Translations under genes and position numbers: made by a program
The notes under the pieces: model-generated
Told to the model about the DNA's origin: nothing
The model's input: only the letters and a program-made list of their open reading frames with translations
The model's database searches: none
DNA from: Streptomyces sp. ISL-10
GTDB lineage: Bacteria; Actinomycetota; Actinomycetes; Streptomycetales; Streptomycetaceae
NCBI RefSeq assembly: GCF_018614575.1
Contig: NZ_JAGGOJ010000011.1
Span: 124,001 to 188,000 of the forward strand
Length of the DNA stretch: 64,000 nt
Direction of reading: 5' to 3'
In this document: positions 18,961 to 27,811 of the stretch, piece by piece
How positions within the stretch are numbered: position 1 is the first letter of the stretch
Layout of the letters: every line of letters begins with the position of its first letter

Positions 18961-20109
18961 GTGGTTCTGAAAACCTTCGGCTGGTCGTTCGCCGTCACGG
19001 CGCTCGGCCTCGCATTCGCCGCCTGGCAGTGGGGCTGGGAGGCGTTCGGGATCGTACTGATCCTGTCGATCCTCGAGATCTCGCTGTCCTTCGACAACGC
19101 GGTCGTCAATGCCGGAATCCTCAAGAAGATGAACGCCTTCTGGCAGAAGATCTTCCTGACGATCGGCATTCTGATCGCCGTCTTCGGTATGCGACTGGTC
19201 TTCCCCGTCGTGATCGTCGCCATCAGCGCCAAGGTCGGGCCGATCGAAGCGGTCCAGCTCGCCCTGGACCAGCCCGGTCAGTACGAGGACCTGGTCACGG
19301 ACGCGCACGCCGCCATCGCCGCGTTCGGCGGTATGTTCCTGCTGATGATCTTCCTTGACTTCATGTTCGAGGAGCGTGAGCACAAGTGGCTCGCGTGGCT
19401 GGAGCGGCCGCTGGCCAAGCTCGGCAAGGTCGACATGCTGTCGGTCTGCATCGCGCTCATCGTCCTGCTGATCTCCGCGGTCACTTTCGCCACCCAGGCG
19501 CACACCAGCACAGGGCATGCCGACAAGTCGGCCACCGTGCTCCTCTCCGGCGTCGCCGGCCTGATCACGTACCTGGTCGTCGGCGGCCTCTCCGGCTACT
19601 TCGAGGACAAGCTCGAGGAAGAGGAGGAGCGCGAGCACGAGGAAGAGGAACAGGCCAAGCGCGAGGGCAAGCAGGTCTCCGCCGTCGGCCTGGCCGGCAA
19701 GGCCGCGTTCTTCCTCTTCCTGTACCTCGAGGTGCTGGACGCATCCTTCTCCTTCGACGGAGTGATCGGCGCGTTCGCCATCACCAACCACATCTTCTGG
19801 ATGGCGCTCGGCCTCGGCATCGGCGCCATGTACGTCCGGTCGCTCACGGTCTACCTGGTCCGCCAGGGCACCCTGGACGACTACGTCTACCTGGAGCACG
19901 GCGCGCACTACGCGATCGGCGCCCTCGCCGTCATCCTGCTCATCACCATCCAGCACGAGATCAGCGAGATCATCACCGGCCTCATCGGCGTGGTCCTGAT
20001 CGCCGCGTCCTTCTGGTCCTCGATCCGGCGCAACAAGGCGCTCGAGGCGGTGGCCGAGGGAAAAGCTGACGCCTCGGACGGCAAAGCCGGAGTGTCGTCC
20101 GGGGTGTGA
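18961..20109 (+). CDS. DUF475 (TerC-like) integral membrane protein
   Basis: A 382-residue polytopic membrane protein of the DUF475 branch of the TerC superfamily. About nine hydrophobic segments are visible. The paired acidic motifs of the superfamily are present: EISLSFDNAVVNAG near residue 40 and LEVLDASFSFDGVIGAF near 260. A highly charged cytoplasmic loop (EDKLEEEEEREHEEEE) lies near residues 220-235. TerC-type proteins are thought to move metal ions such as Mn2+ and to anchor TerD. The GTG at 18961 is used. A 16-bp hairpin follows. Confidence 0.9.
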   Translation: MVLKTFGWSFAVTALGLAFAAWQWGWEAFGIVLILSILEISLSFDNAVVNAGILKKMNAFWQKIFLTIGILIAVFGMRLVFPVVIVAISAKVGPIEAVQLALDQPGQYEDLVTDAHAAIAAFGGMFLLMIFLDFMFEEREHKWLAWLERPLAKLGKVDMLSVCIALIVLLISAVTFATQAHTSTGHADKSATVLLSGVAGLITYLVVGGLSGYFEDKLEEEEEREHEEEEQAKREGKQVSAVGLAGKAAFFLFLYLEVLDASFSFDGVIGAFAITNHIFWMALGLGIGAMYVRSLTVYLVRQGTLDDYVYLEHGAHYAIGALAVILLITIQHEISEIITGLIGVVLIAASFWSSIRRNKALEAVAEGKADASDGKAGVSSGV

Positions 20110-20138
20110 CACCCTCCGCGAGGAGGGAACGCTCTGAA

Positions 20139-20178
20139 CGGGGCGGTCACGAGGTTCTCGAGCCTCGTGACCGCCCCG
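20139..20178 (+). terminator. Strong hairpin terminator after DUF475
   Basis: A perfect 16-bp stem, 20139-20154 with 20163-20178, closes an 8-base loop (TTCTCGAG) and separates the terD-DUF475 block from the next gene. Confidence 0.88.
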
Positions 20179-20219
20179 CGGCATGGCGGGGACGACGGAC
20201 CGAGTGTGTGGGGTGGGGC

Positions 20220-20957
20220 ATGGCTTTCTGGGACAACCTGTTTCGGGGGAGCGCGGCACAGTTCGATTCCGGCAGCGCCGCCACGAACTCGATAGAGCTG
20301 ACCAAACGGCGCCCGACGGTCTCGCTCACCAAACAAGGCGCGGCCACCGGCAATCTCCGGGTCAACCTCTCCTGGCGCATGCGCACCTCCGACATCGAGG
20401 GGCGCTCACGCCAGAGCGGCCGGTTGCTGCGCCACCCCTTCAAGCTCTTCCAGCCCGATGTGGTCCAGGCCCACACCCAGGGTGTGGTCAATGTGGACCT
20501 TGACCTCGGCTGTCTGTACGAGCTGACGGATGGCAGCAAGGGCGTGGTGCAGCCGCTGGGCAGCTTCTTCGGCAGCCTGAACGAGGCGCCGTACGTACGC
20601 CTCAGCGGCGACGACCGGTTCGGCGCGCCCTCCGGCGAGACGATCTTCGTCAACCTCGATCACCGCGACAAGATCAAGCGCCTGCTCTTCTTCGTCTACA
20701 TCTACGACCAGACGCCTGCCTTCGACCGCACCCACGCACACTGCACGCTCTACCCGAGCAACGGCCCGCGCGTGGAGATAGAGCTCGACGAGCGCGCCCC
20801 CCAGGCCCGCTCCTGCGCGGTGTTCTCCGTGGAGAACATCAAGGGAGAGCTGACCGTGCGCCGCGAGGTGAAGTTCGTGTACGGCTTCCAGGCAGAGCTG
20901 GACCGGCTTTATGGCTGGGGGCTGCAATGGGGCCGGGGCTACAAGAGCCGGGTCTGA
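20220..20957 (+). CDS. TerA-like tellurium resistance protein
   Basis: A 245-residue TerD-superfamily protein of the TerA type. It opens MAFWDNLFRGSAAQFDSG and has an N-terminal segment LRVNLSWRMRT, then the C-terminal TerD fold (VDLDLGCLYELTDGSKGVVQ, IFVNLDHRDKIKRLLFFVYI). It lacks the paired acidic Ca2+ loops of classical TerD. Its role is probably structural in the Ter complex. It converges with the next TerD gene, and a GC-rich inverted sequence near 20985-21009 separates their stops. Confidence 0.85.
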   Translation: MAFWDNLFRGSAAQFDSGSAATNSIELTKRRPTVSLTKQGAATGNLRVNLSWRMRTSDIEGRSRQSGRLLRHPFKLFQPDVVQAHTQGVVNVDLDLGCLYELTDGSKGVVQPLGSFFGSLNEAPYVRLSGDDRFGAPSGETIFVNLDHRDKIKRLLFFVYIYDQTPAFDRTHAHCTLYPSNGPRVEIELDERAPQARSCAVFSVENIKGELTVRREVKFVYGFQAELDRLYGWGLQWGRGYKSRV

Positions 20958-21009
20958 GCGCGGGCGCCCTGCGGGCGCGTCGGGACAGGGCCCGGGACAG
21001 GGCCCGTGG

Positions 21010-21840
21010 TCAGGGCCGCAGGAACTGCGGGCCCATCGGAGGCAGCCGGAAGGCAGGGTCGGGCATGTGCGCGGCCACAGGCTGCGGATAGCCGTATCCC
21101 GAGGCGGGTGGGGCGGTCTGGGGCACCGGCGGGACGGTCCGGGGGGCGGGCGGCGCCGTGTGCGGGTAGCCGTACGCGGGCCGGGTCGCGTCCGACTGCG
21201 GATAGCCGTAGGCGGGAGCGGGAGCCGGCTGCGCGGGCAGGGGCGGGGCCGCCTGAGGCTGCGGCTCGGGCTCTCCGGACGGCTCGGCGGCGGCCTCCGC
21301 CTCGTCCACCGAGATGCCGAACGCGGTCGCCAGCCCCACGAGCCCGGTCGGGTAGCCCTGCGCCACCGCGCGGAACTTCCAGCCGTCCCCGCGCCGGTAC
21401 AGTTCGCCGCAGATGATCGCCGTCTCCTCGCCGGTCTCCGGCTTCACGTCGAACACGGCCAGCGGCTCGTCCCCGGGCACGGCGGCGTCGTGGAGCAGTA
21501 TGCGCAGATCCCGTACATGCTCGAAGGTGCCGCCGTCCGAGGAGGCGGCGATCACGACCTGATCGACGGAGGAGTCCAATGCCCCCAGATCCGCCTCGAC
21601 GGTGTCCGTCAGGTGCTCGGCGATCCGCTGCTTCGGCAGTCGTCGCACCAGGCCCGAAGGGTGGCGCGGCTGGTTGTAGAAGACGAAGTCCTCGTCGGAG
21701 CGCACACGGCCGTTCGGGCCGAGCAGCAGTGCCGATGCGTCCACATCGGGGACCTGGGCGCCCGGGGTCCAGCGCAGCACGGCCCGTACGGCCGTGGCAT
21801 CGAGAGGGACGTTCGAGCCCTTCAGCATCGCGTGCGTCAT
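21010..21840 (-). CDS. TerD-domain protein with Pro/Gly/Tyr-rich tail
   Basis: A 276-residue protein with an N-terminal TerD domain ([40 protein letters not shown]; about 1-180) and a low-complexity tail with repeated YGYPQ/YGYPH motifs. Such tails often serve as disordered interaction arms at the membrane. The ATG at 21840 has AGGA 8 bases upstream; another ATG at 21849 is possible. It is the only Ter gene on this strand and is divergent from the biosynthetic trio that follows. Confidence 0.88.
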   Translation of the reverse strand: MTHAMLKGSNVPLDATAVRAVLRWTPGAQVPDVDASALLLGPNGRVRSDEDFVFYNQPRHPSGLVRRLPKQRIAEHLTDTVEADLGALDSSVDQVVIAASSDGGTFEHVRDLRILLHDAAVPGDEPLAVFDVKPETGEETAIICGELYRRGDGWKFRAVAQGYPTGLVGLATAFGISVDEAEAAAEPSGEPEPQPQAAPPLPAQPAPAPAYGYPQSDATRPAYGYPHTAPPAPRTVPPVPQTAPPASGYGYPQPVAAHMPDPAFRLPPMGPQFLRP

Positions 21841-22051
21841 GCCCGTCATCCTGCCTGGCCCAGGGGGCCGGGGACAACGCGGGTCCCCGTCCGGACCCCG
21901 GCGCGCCGGTGTCCGGCAGGTCGGGCGACATGGGTGCGATGTGGACGAGTTACCTGGATTTCATGCACATGGGGAACTCTTGACACCCGCCCCTACGTAC
22001 TATTACCGGCCATATGTTGTCGGGGCCGTCGAGGCAGTACGGGGGATATGA

Positions 22052-23215
22052 ATGCGTCACTTCGGGCACATCCCGCCCGCGACCCAGGACAGGCTGTTCC
22101 ACCGGCAGCCGAGCGAGTTCGACGCCGGCTCCCCGGCCAGGATGCTCGCCGCCGCCCTCGGTGCCACGCTCTACAGCCCGGCCACCCGTCCCCGGCTCGC
22201 CGACGACGTGGTCAAGCAGGCCGGGCGCGGCGTCGTGTCGATGGTGCTGTGCCTGGAGGACTCCATCGGCGATGCCGATGTGGAGCCGGCCGAGGACAAC
22301 CTCGTCCGCCAGTTCGCCGACCTCGACGCACGCGGCGGCGAACTGCCCCTGCTGTTCATCCGGGTCCGCCACCCGGAACAGATTCCCGACCTCGTGAAGC
22401 GTCTGGGGCCCGCGGGACGGCTGCTGTCCGGATTCGTACTGCCCAAGTTCACCGAGGAACGCGGCGTGCCGTTCCTGGAGGCGCTCACCACCGCCGAGGC
22501 CGTCGGCGGCCGGCGGCTGTTCGCCATGCCCGTCCTGGAGTCGCCCGAGCTGCTGTACCTGGAGACCAGGACCGAGACGCTCACCGGCATCGCCCGCACC
22601 GTCGACAAGTACCGCGAGCGCGTCCTCGCCCTGCGCCTCGGAGTCACCGACTTCTGCTCCGCCTACGGGCTGCGTCGCTCGCCCGACATGACGGCGTACG
22701 ACGTCCGGATCGTCACCTCCGTGATCGCCGACGTGGTCAATGTGCTCGGCCGCTCCGACGGGACCGGCTTCACGATCACCGGCCCGGTGTGGGAGTACTT
22801 CCCCACCCAGGAGCGCATGTTCAAGCCCCAGCTGCGCCACAGCCCCTTCCTCGAAGGGCGCGCCGAGGAGCTGCGCACCGCGCTCATCGAGCACGACATG
22901 GACGGCCTGCTGCGCGAGATCGAGCTCGACCGCGCCAATGGGCTGCTCGGCAAGACCTGCATCCACCCCTCCCATGTGCTGCCCGTCCACGCCCTGTCGG
23001 TGGTCAGCCACGAGGAGTACAGCGACGCGCAGGACATCCTGCGGCCCGAGCGCGGTGGCGGCGGGGTGCTGCGCTCCGCGTACACGAACAAGATGAACGA
23101 GGTGAAGCCGCACCGCGCCTGGGCGGAGCGGACCCTCCAGCGCGCCGAGGTCTTCGGCGTCGCCAAAGAGGACATCGGCTTCGTGGACCTGCTGCGGGCG
23201 GGCATCGCCGACTGA
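22052..23215 (+). CDS. HpcH/HpaI-like (citrate-lyase beta type) TIM-barrel enzyme of the Ter cluster
   Basis: A 387-residue TIM-barrel C-C bond lyase. Residues VSMVLCLEDSIGDADV near 60 and LRLGVTDFCSAYGLRRSPDM near 190 fit the metal- and acyl-binding strands of the citrate lyase/HpcH fold. This subfamily is known mainly from Ter-linked operons, where it is proposed to build a small metabolite with the phosphoribosyltransferases and the HAD phosphatase. Its stop overlaps a possible ATG for the next gene (ATGA), so the two are translationally coupled. The product is unknown. Confidence 0.88.
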   Translation: MRHFGHIPPATQDRLFHRQPSEFDAGSPARMLAAALGATLYSPATRPRLADDVVKQAGRGVVSMVLCLEDSIGDADVEPAEDNLVRQFADLDARGGELPLLFIRVRHPEQIPDLVKRLGPAGRLLSGFVLPKFTEERGVPFLEALTTAEAVGGRRLFAMPVLESPELLYLETRTETLTGIARTVDKYRERVLALRLGVTDFCSAYGLRRSPDMTAYDVRIVTSVIADVVNVLGRSDGTGFTITGPVWEYFPTQERMFKPQLRHSPFLEGRAEELRTALIEHDMDGLLREIELDRANGLLGKTCIHPSHVLPVHALSVVSHEEYSDAQDILRPERGGGGVLRSAYTNKMNEVKPHRAWAERTLQRAEVFGVAKEDIGFVDLLRAGIAD

Positions 23216-23235
23216 TGACAAAGGAGACGGACAGC

Positions 23236-25674
23236 GTGGAGTGGTCGGGAAGCTGGGTCGCGAAACGGCTCGGAGTCGGACTCGACGGTGACGAACGGCT
23301 TCCCGAGCTGCTGGGCCTCGCCCTGCGCCGCAACCCCAAGCGGTCCCACCTGCTGGTGTCCAACGTGCTGGGCAAGCATGTGCCGCAGCGCCCCTGGGTG
23401 GTCTGGCAGTGCGGCTACGACCTCGGCCGCCGCGTGCGCGAACTGCTCGGCGACGCCGCGGCGCGCAGCGCGGTCGTCCTCGGCTACGCGGAGACCGCGA
23501 CCGGTCTCGGCCACTCCGTCGCGGACGGCGTGGCCCTCGCCCCCTATCTGCACTCCACCCGCCGACCGGTCGACGGCGTCGCCCGCGCCGGAGGCTTCGA
23601 GGAGTCCCACTCGCACGCCACGACGCACCTGCTGCTTCCCGAGGACCCCCGGCTGCTGGCGGGCGAGGGGCCGCTGATCCTCGTCGACGACGAGTTCTCC
23701 ACCGGCAACACCGTGCTCAACACCATCCGCGACCTGCACGAGCGCTTCCCGCGCAAGCGGTATGTGATCGTCGCGCTCGTCGACATGCGTGCCGAGCAGG
23801 ACCGGCAGCGGTTCACCGCCTTCGCCGACGAGATCGGCGCGCGCGTCGACCTCGTGTCCCTCGCCTCGGGCACCGTACGCCTGCCGGAGGGCGTCCTGGA
23901 GAAGGGACAGGCGCTCGTCGCCGAGCACGAGCCCACGGCGCACGCCCCGGCCCCGACGCCCGCCGGCCGCCGCACCCGGGTCGACCTCGACTGGCCGGCG
24001 GGCGTGCCCGACGGCGGGCGCCACGGCTTCACGCCCGAGCACCGCCGCGCCCTGGAGGCCGCGCTCCCCGCCATGGCGGAACGGATCGCCGACACGCTCG
24101 GCGAAGCGACCGCGCAGGACCGCCGCGTGCTCGTCCTCGGCTTCGAGGAGCTGATGTACGCGCCGCTGCGGATCGGCGTCGCACTGGACCGGCGGACCGA
24201 GGCGGAGGTGTACTACTCCACCACCACCCGCTCACCCGTCCTCGCCGTCGACGACCCCGGCTATGCCATACGTACCCGGCTCGTCTTCCCCGCCCACGAC
24301 GACCCCGCCGACGGCCCGGGCGAGCGCTACGCCTACAACGTCGCGGGCGGCGGCTTCGACGCCGTCGTCGTGGTGGTCGACTCCACCGCCGACACCGCCG
24401 AACTGCACGGCCCCGACGGCCTGCTCGCCCGGCTCGCGGACCACACACCGCACGTGCTGCTCGCCGTGGTCCCCTCCTACGTCCCCCCGGCACCCCCGAT
24501 ACTCCCGGCAACCCCGGCACCCGAAAGGGCCTCCATGCTGCCCGAGCCGCTCCGCGGACCCGACTTCTCCTCCTACGCCCCCGAGGAGGTCGGCTGGCTG
24601 CTCCAGGACCTGTCGGACGTCGAGCTGGAAGCGCCCACCGAGGAGCGCGAAGAGGCCATCCAGAGCGGCGGCGCGCACTACGCGGAGTCGCTGCCGGTGG
24701 AGTACCAGCCGAGCGAGCAGTACCAGGCGCTGTTCAAGGCCGCGCTCGAGACGTCCGCCGCCCGGATCGCGCGGGCGGTCGGCGCCGTCACCGAGATCGT
24801 CCTCGCCGAGCGGTCGCCCCGCCCGGTCCTGGTCTCCCTCGCCCGCGCCGGCACACCCGTCGGCGTACTGATGCGCCGCTGGGCCCAGCACCGGCACGGC
24901 CTCGAACTCCCGCACTACGCCGTGTCCATCGTGCGCGGCCGCGGCATCGACGCCAACGCGCTGCGCTGGCTCGCCGCCCACCACGACCCCGCCGACATCG
25001 TCTTCGTCGACGGCTGGACCGGCAAGGGCGCCATCACCCGGGAACTGGCCGAGGCACTGCGCGCGTTCGACGGCTTCGACCCCGAGATCGCGGTGCTCGC
25101 CGACCCCGGCGGCTGTGTGCGCACCTACGGCACCCGCGAGGACTTCCTCATCCCCTCCGCCTGCCTCAACTCCACCGTCTCCGGCCTCATATCCCGCACC
25201 GTGCTCCGCACGGACCTGGTGGGACCGGACGACTTCCACGGCGCGAAGTTCTACCGCGAACTGGCCTCCGCCGACGTCTCCGGACACTTCCTCGACACCG
25301 TCGCCGCCCGCTTCGACGAGGTGGCCGACGCGGTGCACACCGACGTCAAGGAACTGCTGGCCGCCGACCGCGCGCCCACCTGGGAGGGCTGGGCCGCCGT
25401 CGAGCGGATCAGCGAGGAGTACGGCATCCACGACGTGAACCTGGTCAAGCCGGGTGTCGGCGAGACCACGCGTGTCCTGCTGCGCCGCGTCCCGTGGAAG
25501 ATCCTCGCCAAGCGCGGCGCGGGCGCCGACCTCGACCACGTACGGCTGCTCGCCGAGCAGAGAGGCGTACCCGTCGAGGAGGTCGACGAACTCCCTTACA
25601 CATGCGTGGGATTGATCCACCCCCAGTACACGCGGGGCGCCACCGGCGCCGACGGCAGGGCGGTGTCCTCATGA
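23236..25674 (+). CDS. Double phosphoribosyltransferase fusion of the Ter cluster
   Basis: An 812-residue protein joining two units usually seen as separate Ter-linked proteins. The first half (to about 410) is a phosphoribosyltransferase with the PRPP loop ILVDDEFSTGNT near 150, followed by a TRSP-type domain. A Pro-rich linker (about 414-433) joins it to a second PRTase-like half with VFVDGWTGKG near 588 and a C-terminal domain whose end (LAEQRGVPVEEVDELPYTCV) may be a PELOTA-like RNA-binding fold. The GTG at 23236 has AAGGAG 9 bases upstream; the ATG at 23215 overlaps the lyase stop. The HAD gene overlaps its end by 4 bases. Confidence 0.85.
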   Translation: MEWSGSWVAKRLGVGLDGDERLPELLGLALRRNPKRSHLLVSNVLGKHVPQRPWVVWQCGYDLGRRVRELLGDAAARSAVVLGYAETATGLGHSVADGVALAPYLHSTRRPVDGVARAGGFEESHSHATTHLLLPEDPRLLAGEGPLILVDDEFSTGNTVLNTIRDLHERFPRKRYVIVALVDMRAEQDRQRFTAFADEIGARVDLVSLASGTVRLPEGVLEKGQALVAEHEPTAHAPAPTPAGRRTRVDLDWPAGVPDGGRHGFTPEHRRALEAALPAMAERIADTLGEATAQDRRVLVLGFEELMYAPLRIGVALDRRTEAEVYYSTTTRSPVLAVDDPGYAIRTRLVFPAHDDPADGPGERYAYNVAGGGFDAVVVVVDSTADTAELHGPDGLLARLADHTPHVLLAVVPSYVPPAPPILPATPAPERASMLPEPLRGPDFSSYAPEEVGWLLQDLSDVELEAPTEEREEAIQSGGAHYAESLPVEYQPSEQYQALFKAALETSAARIARAVGAVTEIVLAERSPRPVLVSLARAGTPVGVLMRRWAQHRHGLELPHYAVSIVRGRGIDANALRWLAAHHDPADIVFVDGWTGKGAITRELAEALRAFDGFDPEIAVLADPGGCVRTYGTREDFLIPSACLNSTVSGLISRTVLRTDLVGPDDFHGAKFYRELASADVSGHFLDTVAARFDEVADAVHTDVKELLAADRAPTWEGWAAVERISEEYGIHDVNLVKPGVGETTRVLLRRVPWKILAKRGAGADLDHVRLLAEQRGVPVEEVDELPYTCVGLIHPQYTRGATGADGRAVSS

Positions 25675-26474
25675 CCGTGCTCGTCGCCAGCGACCTCGAC
25701 CGTACGCTGATCTACTCCACCGCGGCCCTCGCGCTGTCCATGCCCGACGCGCAGGCGCCCCGGCTGCTCTGCGTCGAGGTGCACGAGCGCAAGCCCCTGT
25801 CGTACATGACCGAGACGGCGGCAGATCTCCTGGCCCGCCTCACCGAGGCCGCCGTCTTCGTCCCCACGACCACCCGCACCCGCAAGCAGTACCAGCGCAT
25901 CAGCCTCCCCGGCGCCGCGCCACGGTACGCGATCTGCGCCAACGGCGGGCATCTGCTCGTCGACGGCGTCACCGACCACGACTGGCACCAGCACGTCACC
26001 GCCCGGCTCGCCGACGCATGCGCGCCGCTGGCCGAGATCCGTGCCCACCTGTCGGCCGTGTCCGACCCGACCTGGCTCCGCAAGGAAAGGGTCGCCGAGG
26101 ACCTGTTCGCGTATCTCGTCGTCGAGCGCGCGCTGCTGCCCGAGAGCTGGGTCAAGGACCTGAGCGGCTGGGCGGAGGAACGGGGCTGGTCCGTGTCCCT
26201 CCAGGGCCGCAAGATCTACGCGGTCCCCGAGCCGCTCACCAAGAGTGCGGCGGTCCGCGAGGTGGCCCGCCGCACCGGAGCCGGCCTGACCCTGGCCGCG
26301 GGTGACTCCCTGCTCGACGCGGACCTGCTGATGTGCGCGGACCGGGCCTGGCGCCCCTCCCACGGCGAACTGGCCGAGGCGGGCTGGACGGCCCCCCACG
26401 TGGAGACGCTTCCCCACGTGGGCGTGGCGGCGGGCGAGGAGATCCTCCGCCGCTTCGGCGCGGCAGAGGCGTGA
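25671..26474 (+). CDS. HAD-family phosphatase of the Ter cluster
   Basis: A 267-residue HAD hydrolase of the Cof/trehalose-phosphatase-like class. The nucleophile motif is SDLDRTLIY (Asp8, Asp10), the Lys motif is PLTKSAAV, and the last acidic motif is AGDSLLDADLL. It begins inside the last codons of the fusion gene (ATGA overlap), so it is made with it. In Ter-linked operons such HADs are thought to dephosphorylate the ribosylated product of the PRTases; the compound is unknown. Confidence 0.88.
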   Translation: MTVLVASDLDRTLIYSTAALALSMPDAQAPRLLCVEVHERKPLSYMTETAADLLARLTEAAVFVPTTTRTRKQYQRISLPGAAPRYAICANGGHLLVDGVTDHDWHQHVTARLADACAPLAEIRAHLSAVSDPTWLRKERVAEDLFAYLVVERALLPESWVKDLSGWAEERGWSVSLQGRKIYAVPEPLTKSAAVREVARRTGAGLTLAAGDSLLDADLLMCADRAWRPSHGELAEAGWTAPHVETLPHVGVAAGEEILRRFGAAEA

Positions 26475-26873
26475 TCGGGTGCGGGGGCGCGCAAGGGGAA
26501 CGTCACTCCTGCACGCCCCCGGCCCCCGCCCCCGGCCTCCGGCCGCACCGCGCGGACCGCCGGCGGCGTCACCCCTGGCAAGCACCTACGAAGGGGCCGA
26601 CACGCGGCGCGTGACGTCCGCCCAGTTCTCGCGCAGCGCACGACGCGCCGGCACGGCTCGCGCCTCGGGAGCGGGACGTGCTCTCGGGGATGGCGCAGCA
26701 ACGCACGAACGCGGCCGTCACCGGTGCCTGCACGTGTCGCAGAGCGCGGTCGAGGAACTCATTGACGCGGTCTTCGACGAGCGGGACCTGACCGGGGCGG
26801 TCGGGTACTCCCCGTCGGGTGCTGACGGTGCCGCGGTACCTGGGCTTCCAGCCGGGCCGGGTCGCAGCGGGCG
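26475..26873. other. Gene-free stretch after the Ter operon
   Basis: About 400 bases without a credible gene. A minus-strand open frame spans it, but its product matches nothing I know and its start falls inside the FmdB gene. It may be an old gene remnant. Confidence 0.45.
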
Positions 26874-27098
26874 TCAGCCGCAGCAGCCTCCGCCGCAGCA
26901 CCCACCGCCACCGCCGCCGCCACCGGCGCTCGGCGCCGGGCCCGCGGAGCTCGTGCCGCCCACCGCGACGGCGGACAGCAGCTTCACGGTGTCGTCGTGC
27001 CCGGCCGGACAGCTCGCGGGCGCGGACGATTCGGCCATCGGCCGGCTCACTTCGAACGTGTCGTCGCAGGACCGGCAGCGGAATTCGTAACGTGGCAT
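26874..27098 (-). CDS. FmdB-family zinc ribbon protein
   Basis: A 74-residue protein with an N-terminal zinc ribbon, MPRYEFRCRSCDDTFEVSRP, then a second Cys in ASCPAGH, typical of the FmdB regulatory family. The C-terminus is an unusual low-complexity tail of eight Gly followed by CCGGGCCG, which could add a second metal site or simply be flexible. The start is the ATG at 27098. It sits 9 bases after the DUF4383 gene stop on the same strand, so the two are likely cotranscribed. Confidence 0.85.
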   Translation of the reverse strand: MPRYEFRCRSCDDTFEVSRPMAESSAPASCPAGHDDTVKLLSAVAVGGTSSAGPAPSAGGGGGGGGCCGGGCCG

Positions 27099-27107
27099 GC
27101 GCTCAGG

Positions 27108-27698
27108 CTACCGGGGCGGCGGCAGCGGCTGCCGGGCCGCGTATTCACGCCGCCGCCGGGCACGCTGCTCGCGTGCGGCCTCCTCCGGGTGGCGGGCCTT
27201 CCAGTACGGGTTGTCGTGGGGCAGGGTCGCGCTGACTCTGCCGTACATCCCGAAGAACATCAGCATCACGCCCACCACGAAGCTGAACAGCACATTCTGG
27301 ATGCGGAAGGCGAGCGGGTTGAAACTGCGGTCCAGCAGGGCGAGGTTCACGAATCCACTGGCGATGAAGAGCACGCCGAGGACCATGTTGAGGGTCGAGG
27401 CGAAATTGCCGCCGATGACCATGCCGACGAAGAGCAGCAGCCCGACGCCGATGGACAGGACGCTCAGCGCGCCGTTGGTGTTCAGACCGGCGACGGTGTC
27501 CCCGCGGGTGTCGAAGAAGCCGATCCGGTCGATCAGCCCCAGCACGCCGAAGGCGACCAGCAGCAGACCCATGAGACCGGCGCCGATGCGGTAGAAGCGG
27601 CTCAGGCGGTGGTCGATGGGCAGATGCTCGTCGAGGGTGATGCGGGTGCGCCGGCGGGCCCGGGCTCCGGCTCTCGTATGCGGTACGTGTCCGGCCAT
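27108..27698 (-). CDS. DUF4383 membrane protein
   Basis: A 196-residue membrane protein with four hydrophobic segments (from about residues 38, 75, 105 and 135), a basic N-terminus (HTRAGARARRRTR) and a basic C-terminus (REQRARRRREY). It fits the DUF4383 family, whose function is unknown. The ATG at 27698 follows GGAGG at 5 bases. It precedes the FmdB gene. Confidence 0.85.
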   Translation of the reverse strand: MAGHVPHTRAGARARRRTRITLDEHLPIDHRLSRFYRIGAGLMGLLLVAFGVLGLIDRIGFFDTRGDTVAGLNTNGALSVLSIGVGLLLFVGMVIGGNFASTLNMVLGVLFIASGFVNLALLDRSFNPLAFRIQNVLFSFVVGVMLMFFGMYGRVSATLPHDNPYWKARHPEEAAREQRARRRREYAARQPLPPPR

Positions 27699-27811
27699 CA
27701 CGGCCTCCTTCGTACGTACGCGTACTCCGGCTTTCAGGATCCGCCGCACGCGCGGGCGCTACAAGCCCGGGCTCGGCGCCGGCGCGTGTGCGTGCGTGAC
27801 GCCCTCGGTGT

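Noticed and set aside
26569..26901. Minus-strand 110-residue frame downstream of the FmdB gene
   Set aside because: Its start overlaps FmdB in another frame, the product is Arg/Ala-rich, and no motif or ribosome site supports it.
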